Shown piece after piece: positions 31,615 to 41,074 of a DNA stretch of 64,000 bases. The translations under genes were made by a program, and so were the position numbers. The notes beneath the pieces were generated by a model, which searched no databases, had not been told where the DNA came from, and saw nothing but the letters and a program-made list of their open reading frames with translations. Position 1 is the stretch's first letter; each line of letters opens with the position of its first letter. The stretch lies in contig OY725502.1 of the NCBI GenBank assembly GCA_963281255.1, forward strand, positions 1,674,001 to 1,738,000, read 5' to 3'. This stretch comes from Aphrocallistes beatrix (taxonomy: Eukaryota > Porifera > Hexactinellida > Sceptrulophora > Aphrocallistidae).

Positions 31615-32794
31615 AATAACAATCGAGTTTTAATAGTAAGGATACGTTATTTTTAAATTTGTCTCAATTTCGTTCGGCCACCCTGTATCTATACACAGTC
31701 AATTGTGCCCACTCCACACAATTCAACTTCCGTGCATTAGTTACGAGTACGTACACCAAGACATGTATGTTAGAATTTTCAATTTGCATGCAGGTTTGTT
31801 GAACGAAACAGTGTTGAATAGTGTATGTTTGATTTACATGCTAAGTTAACTGAAAGTAGAGAAGTGATCAATACTTGTGCAACATCTTTAGAATAAGTAG
31901 ATATCAAAGACAATTTAATTAATCTAGTTTTTCCAATCAAGGTAGTGGAAATCTCTGATTGTATTAAAATTAATAATCACCCCGGCTAATACTCGAGGAT
32001 ATACGGTATAGAGCAAATTTTAGTCTTGTTTACTATGTCACTGTTATTATATCATCAAGAGATATATTTTAAAATTGGAGGAGGAATAGATATTACTGAT
32101 AGACCCTGGGTAGGTATAAAAACAATTAAATTCCACTGAGAAATTAAACTCTTTGTATGTATACATTAAAGACTACTGTTACAGGTATATTAATATACAT
32201 ATTCTATTAAAACTTCAGCCTTCTATCACTTAAAATGACTGAGTTATGGTCGAAAAACTGAAATTTCTCATTATAAAAAGGTGACAATGACGTCATAATT
32301 CCATGAGTCGACATTTTCGTCTGAGCTCAGAACATTTGGAGCCATAGCCAAAAATCAGTTTTCTGGGCCTGACAGTTTCTTCGATCAATTCGTTACAGAT
32401 ATATATATACAAACATTAATCGAGTTTTAATAGTAAGGAGATATATATATATATATACAAGCGCGCTTCGCTTGTTTGCGCTGCGGGGCTGGCGGACACT
32501 TTGTGTCCGCCGGAGACTCCCTTCGGTCGCCTGGGGTCACATTGATTAGTTGTAAGGGAGATAACATCTCTAAATATGTCTGTCTTACTTTTAAAATCGA
32601 TATCACTCGAAAAATCATCAAATTTGTCAATTTAAATTTTTGGTGCATAATGATGACGTCATAACACAGTGATGAGTCATCCTTTTTTTCGAATCTGAAA
32701 TCCTTTACTTGTATCACTCACCGTTTAGGAGTTTTGGTCTTAACTCTTAATGAATAAATCAATTTTAGTTTAAATGCACGTGAACTACATAAAT
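30990..32794. other. Repeat-rich stretch with permuted A/B repeats and TA microsatellite
   Basis: Block A (31060-31290 and 32455-32690) contains GGCGGACACTTTGTGTCCGC. Block B (31295-31640 and 32195-32440) contains TGACAATGACGTCATAATTC. The order is A-B at the first site and B-A at the second. A TA microsatellite of about 80 bases lies at 31531-31610 inside block B. Part of block A also occurs inverted near 53640-53715. No gene is supported. Confidence 0.6.
31531..31610. repeat. (TA)n microsatellite
   Basis: About 40 uninterrupted TA units. The related block-B copy near 32398 has only a few, showing local expansion. Confidence 0.95.
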
Positions 32795-33782
32795 ATATGT
32801 ATATATAGTAACAAGTATCTAATGCTGCACAATCAAAATTATTCATAAAAAATAATTACAAAATAAATATACACTAAGAAGGTTTACTAACATCGTCAGT
32901 ATTCTGTTCTAGTTCAATTTTCCACAACGAAATGTTATCTTTCACGAGAGAGACTACCAAAACCGCGTCCTTATAAGTATCCACACTAGTAATACTATCG
33001 ATTCCACTCAATGCCATTTGACAAGTTCTCTCCGCACATTCCACAGCAAATTTACGATTGTAAATAATATCGTACTGAAACACAGAGTAACTCAGCCCCA
33101 TCCTTAGCCTGACAGGGTGTGCAAGGGGGAGGAGAGAAGCTGTGTCGATTGAAAATGTGGCGTCTATAACGGTGTCAAAAGCATTTGAAGCAGAAGTAAT
33201 AGCAATCTCCTTCCTGTCTCCAGTCTCTACCTCTGCCAGGTTTCTGAAATAGTCCGCTTTCATCCTAGTGTAGAATAGCTTAGTCTCTAAGATCGACGTG
33301 TTGGTTGGCGTCAAGAGATAAGACTCGAGAAGGTTTATTATTTCATTACAAATTTGAACGATTTCACTGATTTCACGTTTTTTGGAATCTGACACCATTT
33401 CTAACTTTATCATTGATTTGGTATCAGACAGTTCGGAGAGTTTTTCTTCAATCGAACACAGCACATACCAAGCACTCTTCCTCTTTGCCAAACAGTTATA
33501 ATAAGCAGATGAGAGCAGCTTTCGTTCTTCTTTGTTTAACGTTAGAGATTTATTAAATTTGACTACTGTTATCTTCTTCATCACCAGTCTCCGTTCTTCG
33601 TAGTCATCCATTGAATAGCACAGACGTGCTCTGAAAAGCAGCGAACTAGTTCCATCATCTGCCATTGCTGACTTTGATGAAAAGTGTTCGACCGACCGAC
33701 AGTGCAGCTCCAGAAGAACTCTACTACGAGTGATACTCGCTAATATTAATTAGTCGATACCGGTTTTGTTCTTATCCTAGTT
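32795..33782 (-). repeat. Inverted segmental duplication, right copy
   Basis: This is the reverse-complement counterpart of about 18268-19255 and includes the 14-3-3 frame and both untranslated flanks. The two copies are about 13.5 kb apart and face each other. Confidence 0.85.
32874..33665 (-). CDS. Divergent 14-3-3 protein, copy 2, full length
   Basis: The 263-residue intronless frame from ATG 33665 (245 is typical for the family) has the full N-terminus. LLFRARLCYSMDDYEERRLV aligns with helix A, which forms the 14-3-3 dimer interface. The core helices are present (LNKEERKLLSSAYYN; YFRNLAEVETGD; LSYSVFQYDI). The phosphate-binding residues are altered as in copy 1: Lys49 to Tyr, Arg56 to Lys, Tyr128 to Asn, with Arg127 kept; groove Asn173 is Ser. 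The fold is secure by family knowledge. Whether it still binds phosphopeptides is open. The shared changes predate the duplication, and the two coding frames differ at only a handful of residues. Confidence 0.88.
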   Translation of the reverse strand: MADDGTSSLLFRARLCYSMDDYEERRLVMKKITVVKFNKSLTLNKEERKLLSSAYYNCLAKRKSAWYVLCSIEEKLSELSDTKSMIKLEMVSDSKKREISEIVQICNEIINLLESYLLTPTNTSILETKLFYTRMKADYFRNLAEVETGDRKEIAITSASNAFDTVIDATFSIDTASLLPLAHPVRLRMGLSYSVFQYDIIYNRKFAVECAERTCQMALSGIDSITSVDTYKDAVLVVSLVKDNISLWKIELEQNTDDVSKPS

Positions 33783-33812
33783 CATACTAAGTGCTCGAGA
33801 CCACACTACGTA

Positions 33813-34378
33813 CAGGGTGTTTCAAAAGTATTGGCACCTATTCTAATATAGAATCACAAAACAAACTTAGAAATCAAAATTCAGTGTTAGATCTCACTCC
33901 TCTCACGATATAATCACAGTCTTCGTATCATTCACCATGAATTACAATCATTTATCCTCGATTATTATAAAAATTTCACTTTGTCTGATTTTCTATCAAT
34001 CCTATCAAAATGAATGTCGGAGATCACGCTATTTCAGTCCGGACTAAAGCAATATGCATGCTGGAAGCTGTGCACAACAGAAAGATCGCTCACAAGGTTG
34101 GTGCCGGATTAAGTTCCATAAAAAGATGCTGGGCTGCGGCTAAACGTGCTTCAATAGAAACAAAGGCAAGGTCTGGGCGTCCGAAAATTCTCAATCGGGC
34201 CGCTAAAATAGTAATATTGAAATCTTTCTTAGATAATTTAGTGAGTAGTATGCCAATCGAATTAGGAAAGTACTAGAATTGAAAGGTGATTATATTGACA
34301 AATGAAATTCAGTGTCAGTGAGTGTCCTTTAAATAAAATTTTAAATGTTCAAGGGGCCAAGACTTTTGAAACACCCTG
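33813..34378 (+). mobile_element. Short Tc1/mariner derivative keeping only a transposase N-terminus
   Basis: The ends CAGGGTGTTTCAAAAGTATT and, inverted, CAGGGTGTTTCAAAAGTCTT are flanked by TA (33811-33812 and 34379-34380). The 566-bp element carries an 88-residue frame (34010-34276) with a helix-turn-helix DNA-binding look, and no catalytic domain. It is an internal-deletion derivative. Confidence 0.85.
34010..34276 (+). pseudogene. Truncated transposase DNA-binding domain
   Basis: The 88-residue frame starts at ATG 34010. AICMLEAVHNRKIAHKVGAG with SSIKRCWAAAKR resembles the first helix-turn-helix of a Tc1-type transposase, followed by the linker SGRPKILNRAAK. The DDE/D catalytic domain is missing. 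If expressed it could bind the element's ends and compete with full transposase; that is inference. Confidence 0.55.
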
Positions 34379-34890
34379 TATGTATGAGGAATCCGATTGA
34401 TGACACTTTGTCATCTTTGACTTTGTGCTTTTAATCATGTTTTGCAAACGAAATTTAACTTTGGCAATCATAGAATCCCTACGGATTGTCACCTTGATAA
34501 GACTGAATTAGCAAAAGTTTGTTACTATCATTTTCCGTAAAATAATAAATGAAAATCCCATAGGAAATGGAAAATGTGTCAGAGTCCACAAGGACACTCC
34601 ATTATATGTGGCATAATATTTTAGAAACTTGTCCGATTGAAATCGAACTTCAAGCCAAAGATAAGAAATGGTGGATGAATAATCCGAATTTTCAACACAA
34701 TCAAACGAAAGAGCTACTCCAGGCTCAAACATACTGAGTAGTACCTGTCACTCATAATCCATGGTTATACTATCCTGGGTATCACTATAGATATTAATTG
34801 ATAACTTGGGACAGGAAATAGTAATATTGATTCTTTAAAACTAGGAAGCAGATGACTAAGTGAGAACATTAAAATATTTTTCTACAAAAG

Positions 34891-35304
34891 TTATTTACTG
34901 TCCTTCGCTGCTTCACCATGAGGCAAGGCATCGAAGGATCTGTGTAGGAGGTCTGGAGAGATGTAGGCGGGAATCTTGATTGTGTAGGGCATGAGACCGG
35001 AAATGCGAGCCCTCTTTATGCTTTTTACGATTGCTCTATGTTTCCCCGCGCATATGCCGGTAGAGAACCTGGTGATAATCCTGCCGGAAACTGGAGAGAT
35101 GAACTGGGACAGCAGTTCCACGTTCTTGTAGTCTACCTCGATGTCACTGGAGCAGAGGCAGTTGAGAGGACACTTGAGGATGGCTCTGATCGACACTCTG
35201 TCCACGTCAGTCAGTGGGTCGTAGCTGTTGTGCTTCTCTCTGCACGGAATCCTCACATGCGCGCTAGGACGCAGTAGAATGCGACTCTTCAACAAGGACT
35301 GCAT
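34891..35304 (-). CDS. MRPS18C: Mitochondrial ribosomal protein bS18m (MRPS18C-like)
   Basis: The 137-residue frame from ATG 35304 is intronless. The S18 core is clear: DYKNVELLSQFISPVSGRI, the TGICAGKH turn, IVKSIKRARISGLMPYTIK. Upstream CPLNC is a cysteine-containing segment typical of the mitochondrial branch. The first 30 residues are basic and Ser-rich (SLLKSRILLRPSAHVRIPCR), as expected for a matrix-targeting presequence. Animals have several MRPS18 paralogues; the motif spacing fits the C-type best, but paralogue choice is tentative. The next gene upstream on the same strand, 278 bp away, is cytochrome c1. Confidence 0.85.
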   Translation of the reverse strand: MQSLLKSRILLRPSAHVRIPCREKHNSYDPLTDVDRVSIRAILKCPLNCLCSSDIEVDYKNVELLSQFISPVSGRIITRFSTGICAGKHRAIVKSIKRARISGLMPYTIKIPAYISPDLLHRSFDALPHGEAAKDSK

Positions 35305-35582
35305 TAGTCAGCTAAATGCATGGATAAGATACAGCACCAACTACTATTAGGGAGAAATAACTAGGATGTGCTGATCTGATTGCCAAAACTATCCTGAAGA
35401 TCAGTCCTGCTGCAAGTAATTCCGTTTGAAAGGTTTAGCAGGAATAAACAATGTTGATATCCAAGATGCAAACAAATAAATCCCTCAATGCTACCCTCAC
35501 CCAACAAACAGTGGCGTGTGAACATCGTTAAATTGATTACATAGGAAATAACATTATTCATTAGACCTACACGACGTGACAA

Positions 35583-36506
35583 TCAATCCTTGTGAGAGGG
35601 ACGTGGCCCCTTCCGCTCGTATCCTGCGAAGTTGTACTTCTTCCGCACGGCCGGAAGATACGCCAGCTTCCTGGACTTCATGACGGACCACTTGTGCTTC
35701 ATGGCGTAGTACACGACCAGCCAGAGCAGCGGGACGATGATCAGGGCCTTGAAGCCGATGCGCTTCCGCTCGTCGTGCTCCGGCTCGGACGCCCACCTCA
35801 GAAAGCTGCACACGTCGTAGGCCATCTGCGAGACGGTGGCGGGGGTCCCGTCCTCGTACTCCACGCTGTTCACGAACAGCTGCTGCGGCATGGCGAGCTT
35901 GTTCCCCGGGAAGTAGAGGTTGTAGGCCATGCCCTCGTCCACGGAGTCCCCCGCGGGGGGGTCCACGTACCCGGTCAGGAGGTGGAAGATGTAGTTCTCG
36001 TTGCGGTGCCGGGCTAGCACGATGTAGCTGAGGTCAGGCGGGAGAGCGCCGTTGTTAGCAGCTCTGGCCGCCTGGTCGTTCGGGTAGGGGTCTGGAATCC
36101 TGTCGAACAACTTTCCAGACCTCTCGGTAGGGTTGCCGTCCTCATCCGGGTCCCCTGCTACCAGGATCTCCTCCGCCTCCTTGCGGGCCTCCTCCTCCGT
36201 GTGAGACACCCCCACGAGGTTCCGGTAGTGGATGTACTGCATGCTGTGGCAGGCAGCGCACACCTGTTTGTACACCTGGTAGCCCCGCCGCACAGACGTG
36301 TGGTCCAGGGCGGCGAATATTCCCGAGTGAGGCCAGGGCAGGGGGGGCGCGTGCATGACTACGTCGGACGCAGTCAGGGTGAACGTCCCTGACAGCAGAC
36401 AAGCGCCTACGCAGGAAGTCCCCACCGCCACAGCACCCAGCCCGTACCAGCGATAGGAACGAGCGGATTTGAGGAGTCTCGAAAGATTTCCTCCGCCTCT
36501 GAACAT
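35583..36506 (-). CDS. CYC1: Cytochrome c1 of respiratory complex III
   Basis: The 307-residue intronless frame starts at ATG 36506. The product carries electrons from the Rieske protein to cytochrome c in the mitochondrial inner membrane. CAACH at residues 83-87 is the covalent haem site. Met206 in the KLAMPQ segment is the axial ligand candidate. TPATVSQMAYDVCSFLRWAS is a family signature. One membrane helix (about 253-269, ALIIVPLLWLVVYYAM) anchors it, followed by the matrix tail HKWSVMKSRKLAY. The N-terminus is basic with a hydrophobic stretch (about 20-47), the usual bipartite presequence. Everything needed for function is present. Confidence 0.97.
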   Translation of the reverse strand: MFRGGGNLSRLLKSARSYRWYGLGAVAVGTSCVGACLLSGTFTLTASDVVMHAPPLPWPHSGIFAALDHTSVRRGYQVYKQVCAACHSMQYIHYRNLVGVSHTEEEARKEAEEILVAGDPDEDGNPTERSGKLFDRIPDPYPNDQAARAANNGALPPDLSYIVLARHRNENYIFHLLTGYVDPPAGDSVDEGMAYNLYFPGNKLAMPQQLFVNSVEYEDGTPATVSQMAYDVCSFLRWASEPEHDERKRIGFKALIIVPLLWLVVYYAMKHKWSVMKSRKLAYLPAVRKKYNFAGYERKGPRPSHKD

Positions 36507-37385
36507 AAAGTTGTAGACTAATCGAATGTTTGAAGACTTAAATACTTACGTATGGACGAAACGATCAGGGGTGGTCGCAGGAATTTACCCAAGCCCAGGG
36601 TGAGGCAGGGCCAATGAAAAATCTAGAATCAATCTCCTTTTATAATTAGAACGGGTTGATTAGATTTTATTTTTATTTTTAATATAGGTGGAAAATGATA
36701 GAGATTCGGAATCCCACTCGAACTATTGGCCTCGTGTGCTGCATTTTTTAGATATTTAAACAAACAAATCGCGTCCAAGGAATAATAAGTTGGCAGTATG
36801 ATTTTGAGATGTTTCGATTTGTATGAAATATTTCAAATTTTTCGCCGGATTGAATTAGGAGCTAATTGTATAATTATCCTTGGTAAATCCGCTGATCTTC
36901 AAAAAACGTTAGCAGCAGAAGGTATAATAATAGCTGAAATTAATGTTCGTACCCTCCTCGAGTGACAAAAATGGTCAATGATTTCAATATTAATTTAAGA
37001 ATAAATATTTGCTGAATTACATTTGTACGTAAAAACAGTTTTACAGAATCATGTTGATTGACAAAGAACTGGCAGCAGCTTAATTAATGTAAAAATAAAG
37101 GGTGTCTCGGGTTATTACTAGAATAAGTAAATTGGAAGTCTGGGAGCATTATAAAACAATACTCTCATCTTCCAGGAGCTTTGCTATGAACGCTACTGGC
37201 GCTTAGAGTGCACTCCCTCGACATCCTGGCTAAGTAAAGTAATAGCTCCATGCCAAATTCTCTGTTAGAAATACAACAATGCGCAGGTAAAATGCATGTT
37301 ATATTCTAAGCACATAATTTTGTTAAAAATATCCAAAGAAAATAAAAATTTGTCTCATAAAAAAAAAAGTTTAATGAATCATGGA
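36507..37385. other. Intergenic; left edge of the tandem duplication
   Basis: From about 36690 the sequence (GGCCTCGTGTGCTGCATTTT and onward) matches 43670 onward, marking the start of the duplicated unit. No other gene is seen. Confidence 0.5.
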
Positions 37386-40300
37386 TCAATCAGAATGTTC
37401 CGAGGAGTAAGGAGACATTTGTATGTTCCTTGTTGTCTGAGTAATTCTAGGCCATGAACCATCCTCATTCCTTACTTCTAACAGCACACATTGTCCATCA
37501 AACAATCCTACATCCTGAGCTTCTTTAGTGAGATCTTTAATCACTTCATATGTGTATGTCATATATGTGTTGTATAGACGAGTCTGTTTTCGAGAGTCAA
37601 TGTCGTATATCTCTCTAATCTTATTTTCTAGTGTCTGTACTGTGTCACACCTTGATAAAGTCACAATTCTATACTCACTCTCTTTGGGATAGAGACAGCA
37701 TTTCAGTTCGAGAGGGTATACTTCAACTTTGCACTGCTTTACAAACTTACCATACTCTACCACATACCGTTTAATCCCAACCGAATCCTCTGTCATGCCG
37801 TACCGAGATAGTAACATGTTCCAAGCTTCTTCAGGTACAAGTTTGTAGTCAATCTCATCGACTTGATGTCTCCTTAACTTCCCGGACTCTGTGAGAAGGG
37901 TGTTGTCAATAGGACCAGGTTTCAAACACAAATCTCCCATTCTGTCTCTATCCCAATGATCAAAACCTACAAAACGTTTCCATTGTTTGAACCATCTTAT
38001 ATGAATCAGATACCAACTATCTCCTCTCGCTAGAGGACGAGAGAGTGAAGAATGCATTTCTGATTTTTGAAGTTCAATTCCTAACAAAAGGTTGCAACTT
38101 CCAAGTATTTCAATTTCATTAAATAGTTTTTGAGGTGACCACATGAACTTAACCCTCCTCTCTTCCGCTTCCAAAGAGTCCAGACTATCCTGCATTAACT
38201 TGATTGCTTCATTCCCTGTATTGCTCTGAGAGTTGGAAGTTAATGTGGACTGAATGTATTCTATCGTAGAGTTAAGCTGAACTCTGTCTGTGGACAGGAG
38301 TTTCATCTTCTTGAGATTATCTCTAGACAAGTTCTCTAACTGAGTGAATAATTCTCTCTCTCTCTTCTCTAATCTCTCCGTCACAAATATAATATTCTGA
38401 GATAGAAGTTGCTTAAGATCGCAAAGTTGGTTACAATTTTCCAAATCTGGAATAGCTCCTTGCTCTGTTCTAAAAATATAGAATCCACTGAAATATGAAA
38501 TGATTGAAATCTTAACCATGCTTGTCTAAATATGATCTTCAAATAATTTTTGTAGGCTCGCTAGTTAAAAAATTTCAGATTCATTCAGATGTGCATCTAT
38601 CTCTAATGGACTACTCTTATAATTATTGCATGGAAATAGTAGGGTGAATAAATATCTTGGGATGCACATTAGATACCTAAATTTTATGTGGCTCAAAAAT
38701 CAACCAAATGTTTAGATGCACCTTAACTCATTATATTTTGTGCTAAATGATATACGTATTAAGTTAATTTATGAAATTTGGGAAGATTTCAATAAGTTTG
38801 AGAGGTCGCGCATTTATCAAGTTTGTTCCTATTGGAATTTGTATTAGAAAGTGGTCCCCACGTTTGGAAAAAAACAAAACAATGCGAAGGCTGGGTTTAA
38901 TTTTTTAAAAACAACAAAATTTGATACTTTGGGGATGTATTTATATTCGTTAATAACATGTTTAACATATTTTAAATGAATCGTTGGATAGATTTAGCAT
39001 AGAAAAGGAAAAAAGGACATGCGGTATATTCACTAACAGCAGTGCTCGACAAATCCGGTGGTCTGGTGGCGACCACCAAAATTGACTCCTGTGGCTAACT
39101 GAATCGCCAAATTCTATCAAGTATTGGTTTAATCGTATAGCGAACTTAAAGGTTGGTGGTTCTTAGGGCCAAGTCCAAGCCCTTTTAGATTAGAAAGGGC
39201 TAAGTACAAATTTAAGCATTTAGTATATTTCCTGAAGAGGTTTAAAAGGAATAAAAAGGCTTAAACTCTTATAAAAAAGTGCTTAACCCCTTTTGATCCT
39301 ATGCCTGTAAGTCACCAGAAATCTTAATATTGTCGAGCACTGCCTAACAGCTTATCGCTTTTACTTATTTGCTCAGTAAATCCAGATTTGTGAAATCTTG
39401 TTAAACACTTAAGCTATTTAACATAGGAAAGAATTTATAATCAATTGCCAATAATACAGTAGAACCATAAGTTGGTTCTCTGTCAATGGGAAACCTCTTT
39501 ATGTGGGGAAATCTTCACAATTTTGGGTCATCTTTATCCATTTCAATACAAATGAACCTCTATTAGTGGGGAAGTGGGGAGCTATAAATTTCAGAAATAT
39601 TTTCCCATTCAAATTAATATCTTTTATAGGGGGAGTGGTAAGAGAGAGCCATATATAATTTAGAAACTAGCTATCTGGGTTCCACCTTATCCGTATCAGT
39701 ACTGACAAAATATACTGCGAAAATGCTAAAGTAAGATAGTGAAAACAGTCATTACGCGAAATTCCTGAATATTTTAGGAAATTAATTAAATTAATTAGCA
39801 CAAATTTACTGAAATATCTGGGATTTCACGGAATACTCAAATTAGAGACTTGTTGATTTCATGGAATCGCTATGTCCTCCCATGCAGGAATAATAAGGTA
39901 CCTGTTCCAAACCCAATAGGGTGGATTGGGAAAAGGGATCCTCGAAATATGCTAAAAAAATTCTTATACAAACCCGAACCCGAAAACAGACCAGTATAAA
40001 TTAATAGAAGCTGAGGTATTAAAGGAAATAATTAGGTCTTTAGATTAGGAATTCGGGAAATTCCTAGATATTTCATTAAATTTGTGAAGTACCTGAGTAG
40101 AATACATTAATTTTATAAAGTTTCCAGGAATTTCGCGTAAACACTGGTTTCACTATCTTACTGTAATATATACAGTGGAGCCTTAAAAGCGGACAACTTT
40201 GTGGCGCGGGATGAATTTACTACAATGGAATTCGCTTATTAGCAATCAATATTCAGGTCCCAGGTGAAGATTTTGTGTTAATTCTGTTCCCTTATTAGCA

Positions 40301-41074
40301 ACCATTTTATGAGCAAAACTCTAGTTGCTAATAAGCGAATTCCACTATATATGCGAATGTGTAATAGTTAAGCACTCTCCGAGAAGGGGACACCTCTCTA
40401 CAGCAGACAAAGAAAATATGTAGAATGTTGATCAGAAATGTAGAATTTCAATCTAATTAGTGCAAAATCGGCATTTCTGATCAGAATATACAGTCTCATC
40501 TCCAATGTGTCTGTTATTGGGAGATTCCACTGTATACAAACATCGAGTTTGAATAGTGGGATTATATGGATACATAATTATCTGGATTAAGTAAACCTTC
40601 TACAGAATCCAGAATAAACTCATACCTGCTGCAAATCTGCTTCGGTAATTCTATTCCAATTTCATCAGCTAAATATTGATTGGCTGGAATGAGAGTGTAA
40701 CCGCCAATCTTTTCTATTTCAGTAATTAGCTTCTCAGGTGACCAACTGAAAAAAACTTCCTCTTTATTTAGTAACAAGTCAATGTTCCGTAGTTTATCTT
40801 CCATTAACTTAATCGCTTTATTTCCTGTCTCAAGCAGAGAATCAGAAGTGAACGTAGATCGTATCTGTTCAATTGTGTTGGAGAGCAGATTTTTGTCTGA
40901 GGACAAGATTTCTTTCTTTTTTAGATCATCTCTGACCATGGATTCCAGCTGAACTGACAGTTCATGCTCTCTGACGCCTAATTTATCCCTCACTTCTGAT
41001 ATGCATCGAGATAGAACAGCTTTGAGGTCTATAAACTCTTGGGAACTTTCTAAATCTGCATCAGCTGTTGCCAT
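37386..41074 (-). CDS. TRIM-type coiled-coil plus DUSP-UBL protein, copy 1 (no protease domain)
   Basis: There are two exons, 41074-40626 and 38469-37386, joined CAG/GTATGA to TTTAG in matching phase, giving 510 residues. Residues about 15-140 and 155-280 are two related coiled-coil modules like the post-B-box coil of TRIM proteins (ELSVQLESMVRDDLKKKEIL; ELFTQLENLSRDNLKKMKLL). Residues about 293-395 form a DUSP domain (DSWYLIHIRWFKQWKRFVGF, KPGPIDN). Residues about 395-485 match the ubiquitin-like domain that follows DUSP in USP4/USP11/USP15, ending EVRNEDGSWPR. In those enzymes the catalytic Cys box comes next; here the protein stops about 18 residues later. No RING or B-box is seen upstream. 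It probably dimerises and acts as a binding or regulatory protein; that is inference. The combination is one I do not know from a described family. Confidence 0.85.
38520..40560. other. Intron of DUSP-UBL copy 1, with transposon fragments
   Basis: The 2.1-kb intron holds a hAT-type MITE at 39040-39342. About 39460-39670, 40171-40350 and 40490-40540 are paired CAGT...ACTG repeats that look like pogo-type MITEs. No coding sequence is recognised. Confidence 0.5.
39040..39342. mobile_element. hAT-type MITE
   Basis: The inverted ends are CAGTGCTCGACAAAT and CAGTGCTCGACAATA. The flanking octamers ACTAACAG and CCTAACAG match at seven of eight positions. It lies inside the intron of the DUSP-UBL gene. 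Confidence 0.8.

Larger units (their letters stand above)
25482..31685 (+). mobile_element. Mariner-type transposon enlarged by nested insertions
   Basis: The ends are inverted repeats of about 29 bp starting CAGGGTGGCCGAACGAAATT, with TA on both sides (25480-25481 and 31686-31687). Inside are a broken mariner transposase (29962-30989), a 4.3-kb inverted-repeat element (25584-29916) inserted between the left end and the transposase, and a further repeat right of the transposase. Without the insertions the element would be under 2 kb. Confidence 0.8.

Noticed and set aside
31414-31656. 80-codon frame with a long Ile-Tyr repeat
   Set aside because: The repeat is the translation of a TA microsatellite.
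40562-40625. Continuation of DUSP-UBL exon 1 past its splice donor
   Set aside because: The CAG/GTATGA donor at 40626 matches the phase of the downstream acceptor, and the extra 21 codons are unlike the coil module. They could only matter as intron retention.
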